This document shows positions 42,741 to 49,390 of a stretch of DNA of 49,390 nt, in pieces (position 1 is the stretch's first letter; each line of letters begins with the position of its first letter). The stretch is from the NCBI GenBank assembly GCA_964420835.1, contig CAYQUO010000021.1, positions 1-49,390 on the forward strand, written 5' to 3'. This stretch comes from CAYQUO01 sp964420835. GTDB lineage: Bacteria; Chloroflexota; Anaerolineae; Anaerolineales; Anaerolineaceae. The translations under genes and the position numbers were made by a program. The notes under the pieces were generated by a model. It did no database searches, was not told where the DNA came from, and worked only from the letters and a program-made list of their open reading frames with translations.

Positions 42741-44264
42741 TCACCATCCTCGTTTCGGCGCCTGTTGCTTCCCAAAGCCGGTCTCTCCCTTTACCTTTTG
42801 GGGGTCCATCAGCGCTTCGATGGAAACTTCCCGTCCCATAGGTGGAATGACAAAACGCTCATCAAATGTAGCCAGGGCCGTCAGGCGGTAAAGTTCTTCC
42901 GCACTCTCATCCGTCAGCCCAGCGGTTGCGAGGGCCTTTCTCGCCTCGCTGTCACTTACATCTCCCACGCTCCTTGATCGCTGGTAAAGCCTGGCAGCAA
43001 TCATTTTTTGATAGGCAGAGGTCACGGGTGCTTCATTCCCGGCAGCCAGCATATTTGCCATGTAGCGCACTGGCAGGCGCGCGCTTTCCAGTGACGAAAA
43101 CAGGTCCCCGGACACCCGCTGGGCACCGCTTTCCTGGGTGGAGGAAAGCACGGGAAGCAGCGGGGGAACGTAGAACAGCATGGGCAGGGTGCGAAATTCA
43201 GGGTGCAGGGGCAGCGCCATCTCCCATTCCTTCACATACCGGTAAACCGGTGACTTTCGGGCTGCTTCAATCACGCCATCCGGGATGCCGTTGGCTTTGG
43301 CCTCCGCTGCGATCCGTGGGTCATGGGGGTTTAAAACCAGATCCCGCTGCTTTTGCACCAGGTCCGCGTTAGCCGCCTTCGCAGCGCCCTCAATTCCGTC
43401 AGCATCATAAAGCAGCACGCCCAGGTAACGAATGCGCCCAACACAGGAATGGAAACACGCCGGCGCCTGACCCGTTTCAAGTCGTGGGTAACAAAGGATG
43501 CATTTTTCCGATTTTCCGGAAGCCCAGTTGAAATAGGTCTTTTTATAAGGGCAGGCCGAAACGCACATGCGCCAGGAGCGGCATTTGTCCTGGTTGATGA
43601 GGACGATCCCGTCCTCGCCCCGTTTATACATCGCACCCGAGGGGCAGGCTGCCACGCAGGCAGGGTTCAGGCAGTGGTTACAAATACGAGGAACATAGAA
43701 GTAAATCAAACGCTCGATCTCAAAGAGCTGCTGCTTTTCGTCCTGGCTCATATCCTTCAACAGAACATCATTGGCTGCATACACCTTAGAACCGCTCAGG
43801 TCATCGTCCCAATTTGGGCCGGCTTCGACCTCCATTGGCCGTCCATCCACGCGTGAGATCGGACGGGCAATTGGCTGGTCATCGCCCTGTGGTGCATTGA
43901 TCAGGTTTGAATAGGTATACGTCCAAGGCTCATAATAATCATCGAGGGTTGGCATGTATGGGTTGGAAAAGAGGTTGCCCAGTGCCTGTAAACGATTCTG
44001 CAGTTTTAATCGCAAGCCTCCATCATGCTCTTCTTTTCCCGGGATGGGCAAACCCCTTCCGGTTTCCCAGCCACCTTTGTATTTTTCCTGGTCTTCCCAT
44101 TGTGTCGGGTAGCCGGTGCCCGGCTTGGTCTCCACATTGTTCCACCACATATACTCGGCACCCTTGCGGTCGGTCCAGATGTTTTTACAGGAGACACTGC
44201 AGGTGTGGCAGCCGATGCACTTGTCCAGGTGAAAAACCATTGATACTTGAGAACGGATTTTCAT
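42741..44264 (-). CDS. narH: Respiratory nitrate reductase beta subunit
   Basis: A 507-residue Fe-S protein. Cysteine groups in order: CIGCHTCSVSC, CNHCLNPACVAAC, CRSWRMCVSAC (Trp in place of one Cys, the hallmark of the [3Fe-4S] site of NarH) and CILC...CFHSC. Also seen are 'WWNNVETKPGTGYP' and 'YLGVLLYDAD'. It carries electrons from NarI to NarG at the cytoplasmic face. E. coli NarH has 512 residues. The ATG at 44264 is close behind AAAAGGA and the family start (MKIRSQVSMVFHLDKC); the frame continues upstream into narG without support. Confidence 0.97.
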   Translation of the reverse strand: MKIRSQVSMVFHLDKCIGCHTCSVSCKNIWTDRKGAEYMWWNNVETKPGTGYPTQWEDQEKYKGGWETGRGLPIPGKEEHDGGLRLKLQNRLQALGNLFSNPYMPTLDDYYEPWTYTYSNLINAPQGDDQPIARPISRVDGRPMEVEAGPNWDDDLSGSKVYAANDVLLKDMSQDEKQQLFEIERLIYFYVPRICNHCLNPACVAACPSGAMYKRGEDGIVLINQDKCRSWRMCVSACPYKKTYFNWASGKSEKCILCYPRLETGQAPACFHSCVGRIRYLGVLLYDADGIEGAAKAANADLVQKQRDLVLNPHDPRIAAEAKANGIPDGVIEAARKSPVYRYVKEWEMALPLHPEFRTLPMLFYVPPLLPVLSSTQESGAQRVSGDLFSSLESARLPVRYMANMLAAGNEAPVTSAYQKMIAARLYQRSRSVGDVSDSEARKALATAGLTDESAEELYRLTALATFDERFVIPPMGREVSIEALMDPQKVKGETGFGKQQAPKRGW

Positions 44265-44278
44265 CTTGATTAATCCTT

Positions 44279-47200
44279 TTATTCGTATTTTGGTTCGCCG
44301 GGCAGTTTCCGCACCATTACAAATGCGTCGCGATTCACTCCGGTTGGACCCCAATAATTAAATCCATAACTAAACTGGCCATAACCGCCCATCATTAGAA
44401 CCGGCTTAAGCCGTGCCCGGGTTGGGCTGTTGTGCCCGCCGGCACGCCTGTTGCCACGATTTGGCGAACGTGGCACTCCAATGGTGCGTTCCGGAGCATG
44501 ATACAAAATACACAAACCAGGGGGAATACGGGCACTTACAACCGCCCGCGTGACCGTAACACCGTGATCATTATAGGCTTCCACCCAGTCGTTGTCCTCA
44601 ACGCCGATCCGTTCGGCATCCTTGACATTCAGCCAGAGCGGTTCGATCCCGCGGGAAAGGGTCAGCATGCGCTCATTGTCATAATACGTCGAATGGATGT
44701 GCCACTTGGCATGCGGGGTCAGGTAATTCAACATCAGGCTGTTCCCCTCGGGCTGGCTTTTGACCAGGTCTCCCAGATCTTGTGCGTCCGGGCGGGGTTT
44801 GAAGGTTGGAAGGTGCTCTCCATAGGCAAGGTAACCTTCGTGGTCCAGGTAAAAATGCTGCCGTCCGGTCAGTGTGCGCCAGGGAACAAGGCGTTCCACG
44901 TTGAGGCAATAGGCTGAATATGGACGCCCATTGTTCACCAGCCCACTCCAGATGGGGCTGTTGAGCACCCTGCGGGGTTGCTGCAGCAGGTCGCTGAAGG
45001 TGTATCGTACATCCCGCGTTCCCGCAGCAAGATCAGACAAGCCAAAACCGATCCGTTCTTCTTCAGCCTGGTAAGCCCGATGGCTGACCTCGCCGTTCGT
45101 TTCGGGGGCTAGCAGGAGGATGACATCTGCCGCATCCCGCGCCGATTCAAGGGAGGGATATTGATGCCCGCCCCAGGCAACTGCCGGTTTGCCGTTTAAT
45201 AACTGCTGGTACAGATCATCCATTTGCCAGCGAATACCATGGGCGCCCATACCCTCTTTTTGGATGACCGGGCCAAGTGAAATGTATTGTTTTCCGAGGT
45301 GGACATAATCCCGCTCGACCACTGCCAAGCCTGGCATGCTCACCCCAGGCACCGGCTCACATTCCCCTTTTGCCCAATCCAGAATGCCCGGCTGGGCGAT
45401 TTCGGCTGGCGTATCATGTTGCAAAGGTGCCGCCACCAGGTCCTGCATCGGTTGCGGCAGGTGCTTTTCGGCCAAACCGCTCACTTTTTCAGCCAGTTCC
45501 TTAAAAATATCCCAATCACTTTTTGATTCCCAGCAGGGGGGAACAGCCGCTGAAAATGGGTGAATATACGAATGGAGGTCTGTGCTGTTCAGGTCGTCCT
45601 TTTCATACCAGGTGGCAGTTGGCAGAACGATATCGGAATACAGCGCAGACGTATCCATGCGGAAGTTAATGTCAACCACCAGGTCAAGTTTGCCGCGTGG
45701 GCCGTTGTCACGCCAAACCGCTTCGGTCACGGATTCTTTGGCTGCTTCATCTGCAATCACATGGTCATGGGTGCCCAAATAATGCCGGAAGAAGTATTCC
45801 TGCCCTTTTGCGCTGGCATTCAGCGCGTTCGCCCGCCAGATGAACAATAACCTCGGCCAGTTCTCCGGTGCATCGGGGTCCTGCACGGCAAAACGCAGGT
45901 CGCCATTCTTCAATTTTTCAACAATCCAGCGCCGGATTTCATCATCCGTTTTGGCACCCTCCGCTTTGGCCTGCTTTACCAGTTCCAGTGAACTTTGATT
46001 AAATTGCGGGTAAGATGGCAGCCAGCCCATCCGAACGGCTTTCACTTGCACATCCATCACATGCTCTTCCGCCAGCGTCCTGTCTTTTTCACCTTCCGGG
46101 CGCGGTACGGGCTGGTTCTCAATGCGCTGGTGCTCATACCGCCATTGGTCGCTGTTGACGTAATGGAAGGAGGGTGTGTTCTGCAGGCGCGGTGGTTTTT
46201 GCCAGTCCAGGGCAAAGGCCAGGGTCGACCACGAGGCAAAGGGGGCTACTTTTTCCTGGCCCACATAATGGTTCAAGCCGCCCCCGTTGCGGCCAATACA
46301 ACCCGTCAGCATCAGTGCGCCGATTGCTGCCCGGTATATCAGGTTGTTGTGATACCAGTGATTCACACCCGTGCCAATGATCACCATGCATTTGCCCTCG
46401 GTGCGGCAGGCAGTGTCCGCCCACTCTCGGGCAAATTGGATCACCGTCTGACGGTCAACCCCCGTATGCTGCTCCTGCCAGGCAGGGGTGTAGGATTTTT
46501 CGGCATCATCATAACTCGAGGCGTATTCTCCCGGCAGGTTCCTGCCAACCCCGTACTGTGCCATGAGGAGGTCGTAAACCGTCGTCACCGGGATGCGGCC
46601 TTTTTTTGTATTAACGTAGCGCACCGGAACACTGCGCTGAAAGGATCGATTCCCGGCAAATTCCGCAAAAGCCACATTCAGAAGGTCATCCCGGTCATCA
46701 AGGAAGGTTAACCTGGGATCGATGTCACTACCGTCCAGCCCGTCCTTCTGCATCAGGTTCCATTGCCCCTTGCGTTTTTGCCAGCGAAAACCAAGGCTTC
46801 CCTGTGGCACACGCGGCTGGTTGCTCTTTTGGTCCCACACCATAAACTTCCAATCGGCGTTTTCCTCATTTTGCGAGCGCTCCAACTGGCTGGCTCGCTG
46901 CATTTTCCCCGGCACATACATTCCCCCGCTCTTTTCCAGGATGACCAGGAAAGGACTGTCCGTGTATCGCTTTACATAATCCAAAAAAAAGGGCCTGGGT
47001 TCTTTGTAGTGATACTCGTTTAGAATGACATGGTTGACCGCCATCCAAAACGCCCCGTCCTGGCCGGCGTGCACGGGCACCCACCAGTCGGCATATTTGG
47101 ACACCTGGCTGAAATCGGGTGCGAACACCACCAGTTTGGCCCCGGCATGGCGCGCCTCTGCAGCAAAGTGAACATCCGGCGTACGGGTCGTGCTCATATT

Positions 47201-47914
47201 GGAGCCAACCGAAGCGATGAACTTGGCGTTGTACCAGTCAGCGCTCTCCGCCACATCGGTCTGCTCCCCCCACACCTCCGGGCTGGCTGGCGGCAGGTCG
47301 CTGTACCAGTCATAAAAACTCAGGCAAACACCGCCCATTAACTGGAGAAAACGGGCGCCGGATGCATAACTCACCATGGACATGGCCGGGATGGGCGTAA
47401 ACCCAACAATGCGATCAGGGCCAAATTTCTTCACGGTGTAAACCGTCGATGCTGCGATCATCTCCTGCACTTCATCCCAGGTGGAACGGCGAAAACCACC
47501 CTTGCCGCGCGCCCGCTGGTATGCTTTCCGCCCTTCCTCGTTCTCCACAATTGAGGCCCAGGCATCCACCGGGTCGGCATGTTGCCGCCTGGCCTTCCGC
47601 CAGAGGTCCATCAACACACCCCGAATGTAGGGGTATTTAATTCTGAGCGGGCTGTAAAGGTACCACGAGAAGGATATCCCGCGCTGACAGCCGCGCGGCT
47701 CATATTGGGGCAGACCCGCTTCAAGGCTGGGGTAGTCCGTTGCCTGCATCTCCCAGGTGACAATACCGTTCTTCACATACACATTCCAGGAACAACCCCC
47801 GGTGCAGTTTACGCCGTGGGTGCTGCGCGCCACCCGGTCGTGCTGCCAGCGATTGCGGTAAAACGCCTCCCATTCCCGCGATTGGGGGCTGAAGATCTCT
47901 TCAATCCAACTCAT
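44279..47914 (-). CDS. narG: Respiratory nitrate reductase alpha subunit (Mo-bisMGD)
   Basis: A 1211-residue catalytic subunit. The FS0 cluster ligands His33, Cys37, Cys41 and Cys76 are visible in 'STHGVNCTGGCSW' and 'PRGCQRG'; 'WGEQTDVAESADWYN' holds the Mo-ligand Asp region. 'GFTPIPAMSMVSYASGARFL' (in part 'PIPAMSMVSYASGARF') and 'YHAPERTIGVPRSPNRGNRRAGGHN' (in part 'APERTIGVPRS') are typical. No Tat signal is present, so it faces the cytoplasm like E. coli NarG (1247 residues). The ATG at 47914 follows AAGGAGGC; the earlier start at 47947 is not supported. Its start overlaps the cytochrome c gene by 14 nt. Confidence 0.98.
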   Translation of the reverse strand: MSWIEEIFSPQSREWEAFYRNRWQHDRVARSTHGVNCTGGCSWNVYVKNGIVTWEMQATDYPSLEAGLPQYEPRGCQRGISFSWYLYSPLRIKYPYIRGVLMDLWRKARRQHADPVDAWASIVENEEGRKAYQRARGKGGFRRSTWDEVQEMIAASTVYTVKKFGPDRIVGFTPIPAMSMVSYASGARFLQLMGGVCLSFYDWYSDLPPASPEVWGEQTDVAESADWYNAKFIASVGSNMSTTRTPDVHFAAEARHAGAKLVVFAPDFSQVSKYADWWVPVHAGQDGAFWMAVNHVILNEYHYKEPRPFFLDYVKRYTDSPFLVILEKSGGMYVPGKMQRASQLERSQNEENADWKFMVWDQKSNQPRVPQGSLGFRWQKRKGQWNLMQKDGLDGSDIDPRLTFLDDRDDLLNVAFAEFAGNRSFQRSVPVRYVNTKKGRIPVTTVYDLLMAQYGVGRNLPGEYASSYDDAEKSYTPAWQEQHTGVDRQTVIQFAREWADTACRTEGKCMVIIGTGVNHWYHNNLIYRAAIGALMLTGCIGRNGGGLNHYVGQEKVAPFASWSTLAFALDWQKPPRLQNTPSFHYVNSDQWRYEHQRIENQPVPRPEGEKDRTLAEEHVMDVQVKAVRMGWLPSYPQFNQSSLELVKQAKAEGAKTDDEIRRWIVEKLKNGDLRFAVQDPDAPENWPRLLFIWRANALNASAKGQEYFFRHYLGTHDHVIADEAAKESVTEAVWRDNGPRGKLDLVVDINFRMDTSALYSDIVLPTATWYEKDDLNSTDLHSYIHPFSAAVPPCWESKSDWDIFKELAEKVSGLAEKHLPQPMQDLVAAPLQHDTPAEIAQPGILDWAKGECEPVPGVSMPGLAVVERDYVHLGKQYISLGPVIQKEGMGAHGIRWQMDDLYQQLLNGKPAVAWGGHQYPSLESARDAADVILLLAPETNGEVSHRAYQAEEERIGFGLSDLAAGTRDVRYTFSDLLQQPRRVLNSPIWSGLVNNGRPYSAYCLNVERLVPWRTLTGRQHFYLDHEGYLAYGEHLPTFKPRPDAQDLGDLVKSQPEGNSLMLNYLTPHAKWHIHSTYYDNERMLTLSRGIEPLWLNVKDAERIGVEDNDWVEAYNDHGVTVTRAVVSARIPPGLCILYHAPERTIGVPRSPNRGNRRAGGHNSPTRARLKPVLMMGGYGQFSYGFNYWGPTGVNRDAFVMVRKLPGEPKYE

Positions 47915-48536
47915 GTATGCCTCCTTGGATCTTGTGTTTACGGTCACCTGGGTGTTGCGTTTTCATCAATGCCCGTCGAACCCCCCTGATTCTTCTGCGG
48001 TAAATTAAACCAAAAAAAACTGCTATTCCGATCAGCCCGGCCAGGCTGAGGCCGATCAGCCAGGGTTCCCGGTTGCCGATGGGTTCACCGGTCGAAGCCA
48101 CCAAAAAAGCATGCAGATCGGCCTGCTCCTGGGAGGTGAGTGGATGATCGGTGAAAATGGGTATCATCGAAGGCCAGGGGATGGTTTCCAATGTATTGGC
48201 CAGTCCTTCAACACCATACCGTTTGGCGGCATCCGTCAGGTCAGGTCCCAGCGCACCACCGCCCAACAGTCCGTTGCTGCCCACGTTGTGACAGCCCATA
48301 CAGGGCGGTCCTCCGTTTTGAAGATGGGCGTTGCCCATGAAGTAATCCCGGCCCCGCTCTACATCACCACCCGGGAACGCCGTGGGCTGTAATACGGGGG
48401 GCACAGAAGCACTGCTGGGCACTAAGATGTAGCCCGTGGTTGTGGCACCCAGCAGAATGGGAACAAACACAACCACAGCCCCCACAATGGCCAACCCCTT
48501 ATGTCTCTTAAGGAAAACCCGGAACATTTTGATCAT
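47901..48536 (-). CDS. Membrane-anchored monoheme cytochrome c, first gene of the nar operon
   Basis: A 211-residue protein with an N-terminal membrane segment (~14-37), an exterior class I cytochrome domain with CMGCH (one heme) and 'WPSMIPIFTDHPLTSQEQADLHAFL' (in part 'PLTSQEQADLHAFL', with the likely Met ligand before it), a second membrane segment (~162-182) and a basic tail. Some nitrate reductase operons, for example in Thermus, begin with a cytochrome gene called narC; I do not use the symbol as homology is unproven. It may link the reductase to external electron donors or help heme insertion. Its 3' end overlaps narG. Confidence 0.85.
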   Translation of the reverse strand: MIKMFRVFLKRHKGLAIVGAVVVFVPILLGATTTGYILVPSSASVPPVLQPTAFPGGDVERGRDYFMGNAHLQNGGPPCMGCHNVGSNGLLGGGALGPDLTDAAKRYGVEGLANTLETIPWPSMIPIFTDHPLTSQEQADLHAFLVASTGEPIGNREPWLIGLSLAGLIGIAVFFGLIYRRRIRGVRRALMKTQHPGDRKHKIQGGIHELD

Positions 48537-48595
48537 ATCGTTTCACTTTCTGGATCCGAACGGATTCAACTCCCAAAGACACCAACCTGACTGTA

Positions 48596-48625
48596 AGCAT
48601 ACCTTAAAACGTGCCTGAAAATCAA
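48596..48625 (-). promoter_or_regulatory. Candidate promoter of the nar operon
   Basis: On the minus strand: TTGATT (plus 48620-48625), an 18-nt spacer, TATGCT (plus 48596-48601). It lies about 60 nt before the cytochrome c gene. TTGAT is also an FNR half-site, but the matching ATCAA half is not found, so oxygen control by FNR is not shown. Confidence 0.4.
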
Positions 48626-48795
48626 GACATATTGCAGAGAGAAAGTCCAATTGCGGAAGGGCAATTCACCTGTCGAGTGGATTCAGATACTGATAGAGTT
48701 GACTACTGTCCGCAAGAGGCCAACCCCTCTGGCACGCTGGACATAGCCGGCACTGGATGAACTAGGTTTTCAACATGGCATTGCAGAAACCGTAG

Positions 48796-48930
48796 CTGAA
48801 CCTGCGCCGGGTGATCCTGACCAACGGGGACCAGTGGCGGATTCTGGATGCCCGGTTCCTGCGAAGGTATGAAGCCTTGTTTGAGGTTGACCTGGTTGAC
48901 CTGCTCAATGGGCAGGATGACCCCCTGGCG
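48796..48930 (+). pseudogene. Fragment resembling a restriction-modification/Eco57I-type protein
   Basis: An open stretch reading 'LNLRRVILTNGDQWRILDAR', then 'YEALFEVDLVDLLNG', with a stop codon (TAG) immediately upstream. The 'VILTNGxxWRIxxxx...FEVDLxxLL' pattern recalls the N-terminal part of large type IIG restriction-methylases and related proteins. Only ~45 codons survive, with no start or ribosome binding site. The assignment is tentative. Confidence 0.4.
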
Positions 48931-48935
48931 ACATC

Positions 48936-49156
48936 CTCTTTTGCCCCGGCACCGACCCATCCTGGACGCCCCTCTTCCTCACCGCCGGCGGCCAGTCATA
49001 GAGGTCGGCGGCATGATGACCCAAGGCGCCGTCGCCACACGGGAATATGGTATCACCGCCGTCGTCGGCGTCCACCAGGCCGTCACCTTCCTCCGCTACG
49101 GCGAGCGCATCCTCCTCGACGGCTCCACAGGCCGCATCACCCTCCTCGACCGGTAA
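48936..49156 (+). pseudogene. Frameshifted remnant of a PEP-utilising enzyme swivelling domain
   Basis: Frame one (48936-48992) reads 'LFCPGTDPSWTPLFLTAGG'; the frame then shifts by what looks like a one-base deletion near 48992, and continues 'PVIEVGGMMTQGAVATREYG', 'VVGVHQAVTFLRYGERILLDG'. Together these match the C-terminal phosphohistidine domain of PEP synthase-like proteins. The phospho-accepting His of the usual 'T/SHG' is Gln here ('TQG'). The rest of the gene is absent. So it is a dead C-terminal piece. A stop follows at 49154-49156. Confidence 0.75.
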
Positions 49157-49172
49157 GTCCCTCTTGCCCCTG

Positions 49173-49247
49173 TTTGGGAATATCATCGGCGCTGGGAAAA
49201 CCACAACCGCCCGCCTGATCAACAGTATTATTCCCTTACCAAAGTAA
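49173..49247 (+). pseudogene. P-loop fragment, probably from an ABC ATPase
   Basis: Reads 'FGNIIGAGKTTTARLINSII' then a stop after five further codons. It matches the Walker A region of ABC ATPases ('GPNGAGKTTTIRLI'), with 'NI' in place of 'PN'. It is only 25 codons long and follows directly after the swivelling-domain remnant in another frame. It may be a chance match, but the nine-residue motif is striking. Confidence 0.4.
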
Positions 49248-49329
49248 TCTGCATAACAATACTGGAAATTTCAAACAATACACATATCTGGATAATACTT
49301 AGTCTTATTTTTTCAGTAAATTGAATGCG

Positions 49330-49360
49330 TACAGAAAGTTGGTGTAACATTCTTTCTGTA
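49330..49360. repeat. 9-bp inverted repeat near the window end
   Basis: TACAGAAAG (49330-49338) and CTTTCTGTA (49352-49360) are perfect inverted copies separated by 13 nt, in AT-rich sequence after the gene fragments. It could be an operator, an element end or a hairpin of a leader for a gene outside the window. Confidence 0.4.
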
Positions 49361-49390
49361 AAATACCGAACCTTAACAAAAGTGGTGAGT

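Overview
The window looks like a chromosomal segment of an anaerobic or facultatively anaerobic member of the Chloroflexota, most likely class Anaerolineae. The pointers are a pyruvate:ferredoxin oxidoreductase, a secreted Thr/Pro-rich lipoprotein with an NBR1-Ig-like domain, a LysM lipoprotein, a universal-stress-domain/GpgS fusion and the general codon style. This placement is inference from gene content; no 16S sequence is present.

Layout. 1-490 holds the 3' end of 23S rRNA and a complete 5S rRNA. 597-1434 is a small translation operon (rpsU, infA) behind a near-perfect sigma-70 promoter and a leader hairpin. 1453-6056 (minus) is a one-piece PFOR translationally coupled to a dihydroorotate-dehydrogenase-like flavoprotein. 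6197-8281 (minus) holds a NUDIX hydrolase, a LysM lipoprotein and a 59-residue membrane peptide. 8516-15179 (plus) is a five-gene glucosylglycerate operon: GT4, USP-GpgS fusion, histidine phosphatase, GH13_18-type phosphorylase, second GT4. 15431-18727 is a DtxR-type regulator divergent from feoA-feoB-feoC-like. 18750-19886 is a secreted MsrA-MsrB fusion. 20138-21656 (minus) is a cyanuric acid hydrolase/barbiturase family enzyme plus an allophanate-hydrolase-C-like protein, divergent from a complete sugar/inositol-type ABC importer (21989-25466). 25677-28775 (minus) holds a polytopic YfhO-like protein and a lactate permease. 28971-30575 is a thioredoxin fused to a DsbD/CcdA-like membrane domain.

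30655-36299 (minus) is a GntR-controlled operon: PreT-like and PreA-like proteins, a carbamoyltransferase and a GpsA-like dehydrogenase. It has a strong promoter and a perfect 13-bp operator at the start of the transcript. 36489-38865 (plus) has the NBR1-Ig lipoprotein and a TauE/SafE plus DUF1634 pair. 39049-48536 (minus) is a respiratory nitrate reductase operon: cytochrome c, narG, narH, narJ, narI, a TehA/SLAC1-type channel translationally coupled to narI, then a hemerythrin and an FmdE-like protein. 48790-49250 contains degraded pieces of apparently three unrelated genes.

Functionally, the segment combines low-potential carbon metabolism (PFOR, lactate uptake), nitrate respiration, ferrous iron uptake, compatible-solute (glucosylglycerate) turnover, redox repair, and two clusters that look suited to N-heterocycle or ureido-compound catabolism. 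The most unusual points are the channel in place of a NarK transporter, the PreA-like protein that lacks the residues expected of a pyrimidine dehydrogenase, the synthesis-plus-phosphorolysis glucosylglycerate operon, and the gene-fragment mosaic at the right end.
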